Notes: generated by a model not told the origin, from the sequence alone. DNA of 25,434 nucleotides from Segatella salivae DSM 15606 (GCF_000185845.1 NZ_GL629647.1:1772374-1797807); one strand, 5' to 3'; positions 7,594 to 14,569 are shown, numbered from the stretch's first letter. Translations and numbers: made by a program.

Positions 7594-7869
7594 TCAACGC
7601 CGTAGGTGTTGTGTTTTTGATAGCCCAGGGTTGCCAAACGATAGTGCAGGCTACCCTGGGTTAACGTATATTGTGCGTGGAACAACGCCGTAGGTGTTGC
7701 GCTTTTTTTGATTAATCCGCCATAAAATGTTTCATTATAAGCGTGCCTTCACAGAAAAAGCTCAACACCTATGGCGTTGAATCTCCTTGCGAATGTTTAC
7801 CCGGGGTAGGCTCGTTCCTCGCCAACCCCGGGCTATCAAAAGAACAACTCGTACCGAGTTGCGTGGTGA
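7594..7869 (+). repeat. Composite palindromic repeat, copy B (276 bp)
   Basis: Same direction and same six palindromes as copy A, 529 bp further on. The hairpin CCCAGGGTTGCC/GGCTACCCTGGG and its loop are identical to copy A. Differences are mostly single substitutions, plus one base less next to the T-run, and the reversed CCCGGGG hairpin. Similarity stops abruptly at both ends (upstream of TCAACGCC and downstream of GCGTGGTGA), which defines the unit. Confidence 0.8.
7800..7832 (+). repeat. CCCGGGG hairpin, orientation B (inverted relative to copy A)
   Basis: CCCGGGG at 7800-7806 and CCCCGGG at 7826-7832 flank TAGGCTCGTTCCTCGCCAA (7807-7825). This is the exact reverse complement of the core in copy A. 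Flanking bases on both sides keep the copy-A direction, so only this 33-bp piece is flipped. Confidence 0.85.
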
Positions 7870-7889
7870 GAGTATTCAGGGCGGCAGAT

Positions 7890-7928
7890 ACATTCATTGT
7901 AATATTGACATAACACCTACGGCGTTGC
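7890..7928 (+). repeat. Short direct repeat, copy 1
   Basis: CATTCATTG, then ATATTGACA and TAACACCTACGGCGTTGC. It recurs at 8022-8060 with small changes. It contains the reversed 17-bp palindrome but none of the other unit hairpins. Confidence 0.6.
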
Positions 7929-8021
7929 ATCATGAGGGCATTTATATTGCAAAAATCATTTATTGGAATAATAGCGCAATACCAATGCAGTTGTGTGTTG
8001 GAAACATTCATCATGGCGGAT

Positions 8022-8060
8022 GTATTCATTGATATATTGACATAACACCTACGGCGTTGC
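8022..8060 (+). repeat. Short direct repeat, copy 2
   Basis: TATTCATTG, then ATATTGACA and TAACACCTACGGCGTTGC, matching 7890-7928. From 8061 to about 8500 the block is AT-rich with no repeat I can define, except a degenerate C-rich piece near 8310-8330 and three copies of AAATGGGAR around 8366-8430. Confidence 0.6.
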
Positions 8061-8502
8061 GCGCTATAACACTATTCATTAGCATAGAATTTTTATTGCG
8101 TGACTATTTCAAATAACTTTTATCAGTCATTCAACGATAATCAATGATTAAATCGTTTGACGCAAATAGGCGCACGATTTGGTGCATTTCACCATACAAA
8201 ATATAGCGAATCACACGATAATATGGCTCAAATCATTTTGCCATCTAAAATAAACTGCATGGACACCTCTGATGAAATCCAATATCATCCCCTTTATTTC
8301 TGAGGCCAATTTCTCTCCTCCCTCTTCGAGAAGCCATTGGTTGCTGTTTGTGAAACCTATAAAATGGGAAGCGCATGAGACTAGAAATGGGAGGCGAAAA
8401 GGCGAAGAACCCAGCAAGAAATGGGAGTGGACACAGCTTCGTTTCCCTTCTTCCATTATGCTTTTTTACGCTTTTCTTTTCGTGTTATTCATTGATTATC
8501 AT

Positions 8503-8510
8503 TACCTTTG
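8503..8510 (+). promoter_or_regulatory. -7 element of the helicase promoter
   Basis: TACCTTTG fits TAnnTTTG. A convincing -33 TTTG is not seen at the right distance. It would give a 5' untranslated leader of about 115 bases. Confidence 0.5.
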
Positions 8511-8523
8511 CAGGCAACTTTGA

Positions 8524-8602
8524 GGGAGTTGGGGTTAAATATAGATAATCAACTCCCATGTATTTAGGAGGAATTGCGCCCAAATTAAATGGCTGGGAGG
8601 GC
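8524..8602 (+). promoter_or_regulatory. Structured 5' leader of the DEAD-box helicase mRNA
   Basis: GGGAGTTG at 8524-8531 pairs perfectly with CAACTCCC at 8550-8557. CGCCC at about 8577-8581 can pair with GGGCG at 8599-8603. An AGGAGGA stretch lies at 8567-8573, and a 10-codon frame (MAGRALYLHI) runs 8589-8621, ending just before the helicase ribosome site. Such a leader could let the helicase sense its own activity or temperature. The hairpins are visible; the regulation is inferred. Confidence 0.4.
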
Positions 8603-8633
8603 GTTGTATCTCCACATTTAATAAGGAAAAAGA

Positions 8634-10511
8634 TTGAAAACATTTGAAGAATTAGGCGTAAACGAGAACATTCGACGCGCCATTGAGGAATTAGGCTTCG
8701 AACATCCGATGCCTGTTCAAGAAGAAGTTATCCCCTATTTGTTGGGTAACAAAAATGATGTTATCGCATTAGCACAGACTGGTACGGGCAAGACGGCAGC
8801 CTTTGGACTTCCCCTTTTGCAGAAGGTCAACGCGCAAGATCGTGCCACCCAAGCTATTGTTCTTAGTCCGACACGCGAACTTTGCGTTCAGATTGCCGAC
8901 GACTTGAAAGACTTTAGCAAATATATTGACGGCATGCACATCGTGCCTGTATATGGAGGGGCGGACATACGGCCGCAGATTCGTGCGATAAAACATGGCA
9001 CTCAAGTCATTGTTGCGACGCCCGGCAGACTCGTAGATCTAATTAATCGCGGTGTGATGGAACTCGAAAAGGTCAACAATATCGTTCTTGACGAGGCCGA
9101 TGAGATGCTAAACATGGGATTTTCTGATAGTATCAACGCCATCTTTGAACAGCTTCCAGAAGACCGTAACACCCTACTCTTCTCGGCAACGATGAGCCGT
9201 GAGGTGGAGAAAGTGGCCAAAAGCTATCTTCACGACTATAAGGAGATTGTCGTAGGAAGCCGTAACGAGGGTGCCGAACACGTCAACCACATTTATTATC
9301 TCGTACATTCTAAGGACAAATATCTGGCACTTAAACGCATCGTTGACTTCCATCCACGCATCTTTGCCATTATCTTCTGCCGCACAAAAGCCGAGACTCA
9401 GGAGGTGGCCGATAAGCTAATCAAAGATGGTTATAATGCCGAAGCCTTGCATGGCGACTTGAGTCAGCAGCAGCGCGACCTCACAATGCAGAAGTTTCGC
9501 CAGCATACGGTGCAATTACTTGTAGCTACTGACGTTGCCGCTCGTGGGCTTGACGTAGACGATTTGACGCATGTCATCAACTATGGACTGCCTGACGACA
9601 TCGAAAGCTATACGCATCGAAGTGGTAGAACGGGTCGCGCGGGGAAGAAAGGAACTTCAATCAGCATCATACATATAAAGGAAAAGTGGAAGGTTAGACA
9701 GATAGAGAAGCAAATAGGCAAAGACTTTATCGACGGAGAACTGCCAAAGTCTGAAGAGATTTGCAAGAAACAGCTTTTCAAAGTGATGGACGACATCATG
9801 AAAACCGATGTTGACGAGGACCAGATAGCCCCCTACATGGCCGATATTATGCGTCAGTTTGAGTATGTAGATAAGGAGGATATTATCAAGAAAATGGTAA
9901 CCGTTACCTTCGGACGCTTCTTAGATTACTATCAGCATGCACCCGAAATAGAGAAGCCAGTGGCTGGAAAAGGAAGCCGAAGTGAGCGTGGTGAGCGCAA
10001 CACGCGTGGCAAAGTGAGCAACGGACAACGTCAACACGTGGCCGAAGAAGGCTTCCGTCGTCTCTTCATTAACCTTGGAAAGAGTGATGGTTTCTATCCC
10101 GGTGAGATCATGCAATACCTCAACAAGCACGTTCATGGACGTCAAGAGGTGGGACACATTGACTTATTGCAGAAGTTCTCTTATATCGAAGTGCCCGAAG
10201 ACGACGCACAAAAGGTGATGAAAGCCCTTAATGGTACCACGTATAAAGGACGCGAAGTGAGATGTAACGACGCTGATGAAACCGGACACGGACGTAGTAA
10301 CGGCCGCACGGGTAGAGGCGAACGCGGAGGCAAAACAACGCGAACAAGCCGCAGAGATAACGGCGAACGACAAGGTCGAGGACGTCGAAACACACACGAA
10401 GATGAAACCGATTGGCGCAGTCTTATTGGCGGAAAACCATTTAAATTCAAAGGAGAAGAGCCCGATTTCAACGAAGAAGGCTGGGCAAGAAGACGCCCAA
10501 AGAAGAAATAA
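8634..10511 (+). CDS. deaD: DEAD-box RNA helicase, CsdA/DeaD type
   Basis: ATP-dependent RNA helicase likely acting in ribosome assembly and mRNA turnover, especially in the cold. The order is Q motif HPMPVQ (24-29), Walker A AQTGTGKT (47-54), DEAD (153-156), SAT (184-186), motif VI HRSGRTGRAGKKG (about 329-341), a DbpA-like RNA-binding domain (about 478-555), and a basic Arg/Gly-rich tail (about 555-620). At 625 residues it is full length. The start must be TTG at 8634: an in-frame TAA at 8622 closes the frame upstream, the next Met is residue 25, inside the Q-motif region, and AAGGA at 8623-8627 is well placed. It ends in a strong hairpin terminator. Confidence 0.93.
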   Translation: MKTFEELGVNENIRRAIEELGFEHPMPVQEEVIPYLLGNKNDVIALAQTGTGKTAAFGLPLLQKVNAQDRATQAIVLSPTRELCVQIADDLKDFSKYIDGMHIVPVYGGADIRPQIRAIKHGTQVIVATPGRLVDLINRGVMELEKVNNIVLDEADEMLNMGFSDSINAIFEQLPEDRNTLLFSATMSREVEKVAKSYLHDYKEIVVGSRNEGAEHVNHIYYLVHSKDKYLALKRIVDFHPRIFAIIFCRTKAETQEVADKLIKDGYNAEALHGDLSQQQRDLTMQKFRQHTVQLLVATDVAARGLDVDDLTHVINYGLPDDIESYTHRSGRTGRAGKKGTSISIIHIKEKWKVRQIEKQIGKDFIDGELPKSEEICKKQLFKVMDDIMKTDVDEDQIAPYMADIMRQFEYVDKEDIIKKMVTVTFGRFLDYYQHAPEIEKPVAGKGSRSERGERNTRGKVSNGQRQHVAEEGFRRLFINLGKSDGFYPGEIMQYLNKHVHGRQEVGHIDLLQKFSYIEVPEDDAQKVMKALNGTTYKGREVRCNDADETGHGRSNGRTGRGERGGKTTRTSRRDNGERQGRGRRNTHEDETDWRSLIGGKPFKFKGEEPDFNEEGWARRRPKKK

Positions 10512-10519
10512 AAATACTT

Positions 10520-10560
10520 AAAATAAAGGTGAAGGATAACATTTCTAACACCTTTATTTT
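10520..10560. terminator. Terminator after the helicase
   Basis: AAAATAAAGGTG (10520-10531) pairs perfectly over 12 bp with CACCTTTATTTT (10549-10560). A T5 run follows a few bases later, inside the next promoter. The arm is AT-flanked on both sides, so it could work in both directions. Confidence 0.75.
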
Positions 10561-10561
10561 A

Positions 10562-10569
10562 TATTTTTG
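10562..10569 (+). promoter_or_regulatory. -7 element of the TlpA-like gene promoter
   Basis: TATTTTTG fits TAnnTTTG. It directly abuts the preceding terminator, leaving a leader of about 65 bases with a weak hairpin (GCCTCAT/ATGAAGGC near 10580-10602). No TTTG -33 element is visible. Confidence 0.45.
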
Positions 10570-10640
10570 CGTAAGATATGCCTCATCCTCGGCGATGAAG
10601 GCTTTCGTTTGGACAACATAACAACATTAAACAAAGGGAT

Positions 10641-11768
10641 ATGAAGAAAACAATTGCAGCATTATCACTATTGTTTGCCGCGCAAGGAGCCTTTGCAGCA
10701 GACGATGTTTTCACGCTGAAGGGCGAACTAAAAGACTTTGGTGACACAGTAGTGGCCATGATTCCAAATGGTTTTGAGTTTCAACGCGACACAATACTCG
10801 TAAAGAATGGCAAGTTCACTACTACGATTAAGGTAGACGAACCGAAAGATATCTACTTGGTATCTATGAGCACTTTGCACCGGAAAGACAACAAACAACT
10901 CAAGATTGTGGCTGTACCAGGGGAGACAGCTGAACTAAAAGGCGACGCCGTTACAGACTATCAGATAAGTGGAACAAAGTTCTATCAGCAGCTCGGTCAA
11001 CTCAATCGACAGCTCGCATCGACTCAAAAGGAGTTGGATACCTTTACAGAAAGTCTTTCAAAACGCCTCAAAGCAGGTGAAGAACGCTCAAATCTGATGG
11101 ACGAATATGAGGCAAAAGCGCCTATGTATGAAAAGAAAATCAACGACGCTATCTTTGACTTCATCAAGAAACATGCCAGTTGGGAGGCCAGCGCTGTAGC
11201 CGCTGTGACGCTCGGAAAGGACCAGATTGAAGAGGGAATCTCCTATCTTTCCAACACCGTTAAGAACGGACGAATGAAGAACTACTATCAAAAGGTGGTC
11301 AAAGCCTATAAAGATGAGGCTGAGGCTGAAGCCAAATCAAAGGCTGCTCAGGCTACAGGTGTCGTGGCACCTAACTTTACCCTCAACGACATCAACGGCA
11401 AACCACTCTCTTTGGCAAGTCTAAAAGGCAAATATGTGCTATTGGATTTCTGGGGCTCATGGTGCATTTGGTGCATCCGTGGCATTCCAAAGATGAAGGA
11501 ATATTATAAGAAGTATGACGGAAAGTTTGAGATTTTAGGCATCGATTGCAATGATACTGAAGCCAAATGGAAAGAGGCTGTGAAGAAATATGAGTTACCT
11601 TGGCTCCACGTTTATAACCCAAGAGGTAGTAAAGTGCTTGCCGACTATGGCATACAAGGCTTCCCCACCAAGATACTTATAGGCCCTGATGGCAAGATTG
11701 TGAAGACAATCGTTGGCGAAGATGAATCATTCTATAAGTTCTTGGATGATACTTTTGGAAAAAAATAA
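10641..11768 (+). CDS. Exported TlpA-like thioredoxin with DUF4369-type N-terminal domain
   Basis: A signal peptide (MKKTIAALSLLFAAQGAFA, cleavage probably after Ala19 or Ala20) directs it to the periplasm; there is no lipobox cysteine. Residues about 22-115 form a beta-rich domain like DUF4369. A charged helical linker (about 115-235) follows, then an AhpC/TSA-TlpA thioredoxin domain with the redox motif WCIWC (Cys275, Cys278) and the cis-proline loop GFPT. Such proteins are numerous in Bacteroidetes and are thought to handle periplasmic disulphides; the partner is unknown. The Ile-Trp between the cysteines is less usual than Gly/Pro-x. It stands alone between a terminator on each side. Confidence 0.85.
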   Translation: MKKTIAALSLLFAAQGAFAADDVFTLKGELKDFGDTVVAMIPNGFEFQRDTILVKNGKFTTTIKVDEPKDIYLVSMSTLHRKDNKQLKIVAVPGETAELKGDAVTDYQISGTKFYQQLGQLNRQLASTQKELDTFTESLSKRLKAGEERSNLMDEYEAKAPMYEKKINDAIFDFIKKHASWEASAVAAVTLGKDQIEEGISYLSNTVKNGRMKNYYQKVVKAYKDEAEAEAKSKAAQATGVVAPNFTLNDINGKPLSLASLKGKYVLLDFWGSWCIWCIRGIPKMKEYYKKYDGKFEILGIDCNDTEAKWKEAVKKYELPWLHVYNPRGSKVLADYGIQGFPTKILIGPDGKIVKTIVGEDESFYKFLDDTFGKK

Positions 11769-11817
11769 GTTTGCATCATAATCTTTTTTGATTGTAAACA
11801 AGACATAAAATCAAAGC

Positions 11818-11864
11818 GAAAACCTCGGCTACACACGTTGTAGTCGGGGTTTTCTGCATTTTTT
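11818..11864 (+). terminator. Intrinsic terminator after the TlpA-like gene
   Basis: GAAAACCTCGGCTAC (11818-11832) pairs with GTAGTCGGGGTTTTC (11840-11854) over 15 positions with two G-U pairs; T6 follows at 11859-11864. Confidence 0.85.
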
Positions 11865-11932
11865 AGCACCACCATCAGCCCTACATCGTGAGCCAAAAAC
11901 GGCCTTTATCTATTGCTTAATAAATTTTTTCG

Positions 11933-11964
11933 ATTGGAGAAATGATTCCGATTCACTAACTTTG
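11933..11964 (+). promoter_or_regulatory. sodB promoter
   Basis: ATTG at 11933-11936, a 20-bp spacer, then TAACTTTG at 11957-11964. The -7 element is perfect and the -33 has one mismatch. Transcription should begin near 11968-11972, about 70 bases before sodB. Confidence 0.65.
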
Positions 11965-11967
11965 CAA

Positions 11968-12027
11968 ATGAAAAAGAATCCCAAATGGGATGATGAAAGG
12001 AGATTATTAATAGTAAGAAACATTTAA
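11968..12027 (+). CDS. Possible 19-codon leader ORF ahead of sodB
   Basis: ATG at 11968 opens MKKNPKWDDERRLLIVRNI, ending with TAA at 12025, 11 bp before sodB. The ATG would be at or within a few bases of the transcription start. The sequence also forms a small palindrome ATCCCA/TGGGAT (11978-11991). It may be chance; a leaderless regulatory ORF is the interesting alternative. Confidence 0.2.
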   Translation: MKKNPKWDDERRLLIVRNI

Positions 12028-12038
12028 AAGACAAAGAC

Positions 12039-12626
12039 ATGATGAAAATAGAAATGCCAAAATTGGCGTATGCAACAACGGCTTTAGAGCCTGTTATCAG
12101 CGAACAAACAATTAATTTCCACTATGGTAAGCACCTGCAGAACTATGTAAATACACTTGGTTCGCTTGTAAAGGACACCGAATGGGAAGGTAAGAGTGTT
12201 GAAGAAATCGTTGAAGGAGCCCCTGAAGGCCCTCTGTTCAACAATGCAGGACAGGTATTAAACCACGCCCTCTATTTCGATCAGTTCCGTGCACCACGTC
12301 AAAACAACTTGCCAACAGGTAAGATTCTCGATGCTATCAACGACACTTTCGGTAGCTTCGACAACTTCAAGGCACAGTTTACTCAGGCAGCTACAACGCT
12401 GTTTGGTTCGGGTTGGGCTTGGCTTTCACAGCAAACGAACGGCAAACTCGTTATCACTAAGGAAGCAAACGGCAGCAATCCATTGCGCCAAGGCCTTACA
12501 CCTCTCTATGGACTTGACGTGTGGGAACATGCTTATTACCTTGATTTCCAGAACCGACGCGTTGATCATATCGCTGCAAGTTGGGACATTGTGGACTGGG
12601 AAAAGGTTGAGGCAAGGTTGAAATAA
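12039..12626 (+). CDS. sodB: Superoxide dismutase, Fe/Mn family
   Basis: Cytoplasmic enzyme converting superoxide to peroxide and oxygen; in anaerobic Bacteroidales it protects during air exposure. All four metal ligands are visible: His28 in NFHYGKH, His76 in QVLNH, and Asp160 and His164 in GLDVWEHAYY. Gln72 in NNAGQVLNH is at the position typical of Fe enzymes, but the rest of that segment differs from enterobacterial FeSOD. Relatives in Bacteroidetes can use either metal, so metal use is left open. The length of 195 is normal. Two adjacent ATG codons (12039, 12042) leave the start uncertain by one residue. A C-rich repeat begins right after the stop. Confidence 0.95.
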   Translation: MMKIEMPKLAYATTALEPVISEQTINFHYGKHLQNYVNTLGSLVKDTEWEGKSVEEIVEGAPEGPLFNNAGQVLNHALYFDQFRAPRQNNLPTGKILDAINDTFGSFDNFKAQFTQAATTLFGSGWAWLSQQTNGKLVITKEANGSNPLRQGLTPLYGLDVWEHAYYLDFQNRRVDHIAASWDIVDWEKVEARLK

Positions 12627-12627
12627 A

Positions 12628-12661
12628 GCCTCAGCCCCAGCCCCTCTCCAAGGAGAGGGGA
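12628..12661 (+). repeat. C-rich hairpin element behind sodB
   Basis: AAGCCTCAGCCCCAGCCCC leads into CCCCTCTCC (12641-12649), AA, GGAGAGGGG (12652-12660), a perfect 9-bp inverted repeat. It starts two bases after the sodB stop. It is a second full member of the 7400 family. No T-run follows. Confidence 0.65.
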
Positions 12662-12806
12662 GTGCTGAAAGCGAGGAAATGAAGGAGGAATTACAATTCA
12701 TTATGAGAAAAAAAGATATTGATTTTTGTGTAGAAAAATAGATTAGGAGAGTTATCTTGCTTTAAGTTTTTTCATAGAAACATAGTTACTGAAGTTGATA
12801 TAGACC

Positions 12807-12849
12807 GAGAAGGGGAACCATTTTCAATGGTTTCCCTTTCTTGTTTTTT
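12807..12849 (+). terminator. Strong terminator 180 bp after sodB
   Basis: AGAAGGGGAACCATT pairs with AATGGTTTCCCTTTCT around a TTC loop (12807-12842) with one bulge, followed by T6 at 12844-12849. It would close the sodB transcript and insulate the sigma module. The stretch 12662-12806 is AT-rich and I see nothing else in it. Confidence 0.8.
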
Positions 12850-12872
12850 ATAGATGGCATGAAAAAAAGTAG

Positions 12873-12936
12873 GAAAAAGTGGAACTGTTCAGTCACTTTT
12901 TCATCATGAAAAGCGTTATATCTATGAACCGGTTCA
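12873..12936 (+). promoter_or_regulatory. Palindromes upstream of the ECF-sigma operon
   Basis: A 9-bp hairpin GAAAAAGTG/CACTTTTTC (12873-12881, 12894-12902) carries GGAACTGTTC (12881-12890) at its loop. A perfect 12-bp palindrome TGAACCGGTTCA lies at 12925-12936, 38 bp before the first start codon. Both contain GAAC facing GTTC, and GGAAC is also the classic -35 core of ECF promoters. They are candidates for an autoregulated promoter or operator. No TAnnTTTG is seen here, which fits an alternative sigma factor. Confidence 0.4.
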
Positions 12937-12973
12937 ATGAAAACAGAATGTATAACAATTAAAACATAAAACT

Positions 12974-13414
12974 ATGAACAATGTAACTGCAGCTTATCAG
13001 TTGATATTTATCATCGCGATTTGCGTCTTGCTGCCTATCAAAATGGCCTCTCTTCTTTATAAAAACAAGCAATATGAAACGCAAAAGAAAAGCGATATAC
13101 TCATGGCAGCCCTTGAGAAGAATGCGGATATCAACGTGCAAGACTTCCTCAACAAGCTTAATCCACCACGCAAATCCTTTGAAGAGAAAATGAAAACAAT
13201 GCTGCATCTCGAACTACTTTGGGGCGCAATACTCCTCATTTTGGGGCTACTTTGCATGCTTTGTTTCATCGGATTATGCAGCTTTGAAGGCTTCGACACG
13301 GAGTATATAACGCTTGGAATCATCTTCGGTATTATTCCAATAGGCATAGGAGCAGGCCTACTCGTAGCCCATTCCAACGGGAAGAAGACCATGGAAAAGA
13401 ACAAAGCGCAGTAA
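12974..13414 (+). CDS. Small membrane protein, DUF6249-like
   Basis: 146 residues. An N-terminal membrane segment (about 8-28) is followed by a charged stretch (29-75) with KSFEEKMKTMLHLE, and then two further membrane segments (about 78-102 and 112-132) and a basic tail. This layout resembles DUF6249 proteins, which are often encoded beside ECF sigma factors in Bacteroidetes; that match is from memory and not certain. The stop is 4 bp before the sigma gene, so they are cotranscribed. It could be a sensor, or a target whose abundance is tuned by the sigma factor. Confidence 0.65.
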   Translation: MNNVTAAYQLIFIIAICVLLPIKMASLLYKNKQYETQKKSDILMAALEKNADINVQDFLNKLNPPRKSFEEKMKTMLHLELLWGAILLILGLLCMLCFIGLCSFEGFDTEYITLGIIFGIIPIGIGAGLLVAHSNGKKTMEKNKAQ

Positions 13415-13418
13415 TAAG

Positions 13419-13907
13419 ATGATGACAAGAGACCAATTCGTCAGGCAAATCAGTCAGGAACAAGCTGCATTGCGGCGGTTCCTAACAGCCTTATGTTGTG
13501 GTAACAGCACGACAGCTGACGACATGGCTCAAGACACATTGCTGAAAGCCTACATGCAGTTGTCACAATATGATGAACGCAAACGGTTTGCTTCGTGGCT
13601 GATGAAGATAGCCTACCACGTATTCATTGACGATCGACGAAAGCTGAAAAGCCATGCAGAAGAACCGATAACAAGTGCTAAATTCATTCAAGATGCGCAG
13701 CAAACCGACAACACCTTTCGCTATCAAGCCCTATACCTTGCGTTAGAATCCCTATCAGAAAAGGTGCGGATAACAATGCTATTACATTACATGCAAGGCT
13801 ATCAAGTGAAAGAAATAGCCGAAATAACCGATGCCACAGAGAGTGCCGTCAAGAAGCAACTCTCACGGGGTCGCGAGGAACTTAAAAAGAGATTGAAAGA
13901 TGAATGA
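13419..13907 (+). CDS. ECF-type RNA polymerase sigma factor
   Basis: 162 residues. Region 2 (about 8-78) contains DDMAQDTLLKAYMQLSQYD and FASWLMKIAYHVFIDDRRK, the usual core-binding and -10 recognition helices. Region 4 (about 105-160) contains SEKVRITMLLHYMQGYQVKEIAEI and TESAVKKQLSRGREELKKRL, the helix-turn-helix for -35 binding. It lacks regions 1 and 3, as in ECF proteins. It lies between two membrane proteins, and the downstream gene overlaps it by 8 bp, typical of a sigma/anti-sigma pair. Start could be 13419 or 13422. The stimulus is not evident. Confidence 0.9.
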   Translation: MMTRDQFVRQISQEQAALRRFLTALCCGNSTTADDMAQDTLLKAYMQLSQYDERKRFASWLMKIAYHVFIDDRRKLKSHAEEPITSAKFIQDAQQTDNTFRYQALYLALESLSEKVRITMLLHYMQGYQVKEIAEITDATESAVKKQLSRGREELKKRLKDE

Positions 13908-14280
13908 GGATAAGTTTTTCAAAGATATGTTAGCAAATTATCGTCCACAACTGTCAGACGACAACGCTTTCATGCAGAAACTGCAACGGCAGATGACGCT
14001 TATCGATGAGGTGAAAGCCTATCAGCAGGCACAGAAACAGAAGAACAAGCGCATAGCCTCCTTTACATTCGCTGTGGGCTTGTTATTGGGTTGCATCGCA
14101 ACATTAGTCATCTTTGCACTTCCAACGCCTGTAGAGGGCCTTATTTTCAGTGCAAAAACAACGCTGATGACATTCTTGTTGCAGAACATTCTGTATATAG
14201 GTTTGGCTATCGGTGCTATCACAATAGGTGGCTCCTGGTGGCTTTCCAAGAGAGCAGAAGCCTGGAGTTTCAGCTTCTGA
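13900..14280 (+). CDS. Putative membrane anti-sigma factor
   Basis: 126 residues. A cytoplasmic N-terminal part (1-50), helical and charged (NEDKFFKDMLANYRP, FMQKLQRQM), precedes two membrane segments (about 52-72 and 88-110). The short N-terminal helix followed by membrane helices is the usual plan of membrane anti-sigma factors, and overlap with the sigma gene by 8 bp supports translational coupling. It shows no ZAS-type zinc motif and I recognise no named family, so the role is inferred from context. Confidence 0.6.
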   Translation: MNEDKFFKDMLANYRPQLSDDNAFMQKLQRQMTLIDEVKAYQQAQKQKNKRIASFTFAVGLLLGCIATLVIFALPTPVEGLIFSAKTTLMTFLLQNILYIGLAIGAITIGGSWWLSKRAEAWSFSF

Positions 14281-14473
14281 ACATTGAGATTTAGGAATGT
14301 GTTGATGCTCGTCTACAGTCTTTACAAATGCCCTTGCACAACTCGCAAATTCAAAAATAGTTCTCCTTTAGCCCGAAATACGCGAGTTTTGAGGATATAT
14401 TGCAATGCGTTGACTATCAAATGATTATCTCATTTGCTTGGAATGAATGTGCATTTTGACGTTAAAGTATCTT

Positions 14474-14569
14474 GTCATTTGCGTCAGATTAGGCAGTGAT
14501 TTAAGTCATTTTGCAGTGTGATTCCATTCACTTTACGCGGTCATTTGGTGCAAATGGCGCGGTAAAGTG
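14474..14569 (+). repeat. Intergenic hairpin with TCATTT reiterations
   Basis: The 424-bp gap 14281-14704 contains three spaced copies of GTCATTT (14474, 14505, 14540). The last lies in a 19-bp imperfect inverted repeat: CACTTTACGCGGTCATTTG (14529-14547) against CAAATGGCGCGGTAAAGTG (14551-14569), loop GTG. Related pieces occur at 6857 and 20983-21025, all in gene-free gaps. The stretch 14281-14470 shows nothing else I can name. Confidence 0.5.

Larger units (their letters stand above)
6830..8633. repeat. 1.8-kb non-coding block of palindromic repeats
   Basis: No credible gene lies between dusB and the helicase. The block holds at least nine copies, in both orientations, of a 17-bp imperfect palindrome CAACGCCGTAGGTGTTG or its reverse (6978, 7066, 7154, 7235, 7595, 7683, 7763, 7911, 8043). 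It also holds two long composite units, two shorter direct repeats, C-rich elements and AT-rich filler. Short open frames here are translations of the repeats. The organisation recalls BIME/REP mosaics, but no transposase gene is present in the window. Confidence 0.8.

Noticed and set aside
7787..8032. Plus-strand 81-codon frame (and the antisense one at 7769-8029)
   Set aside because: Composed of repeat sequence (CCCGGGG hairpin and 17-bp palindromes); no equivalent frame in copy A.
7066..8059. Possible CRISPR array from the repeated 17-mers
   Set aside because: Spacing is irregular, copies occur in both orientations, the flanks are themselves repeated, and no cas gene is present.
8211..8523. 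Overlapping frames on both strands (81 and 83 codons)
   Set aside because: Low-complexity composition, with a segment derived from a degenerate C-rich repeat; the plus frame runs through the helicase promoter.
10276..10521. Second frame overlapping the helicase 3' end
   Set aside because: A shadow of the Arg/Gly-rich tail; the main frame is intact, so there is no frameshift.
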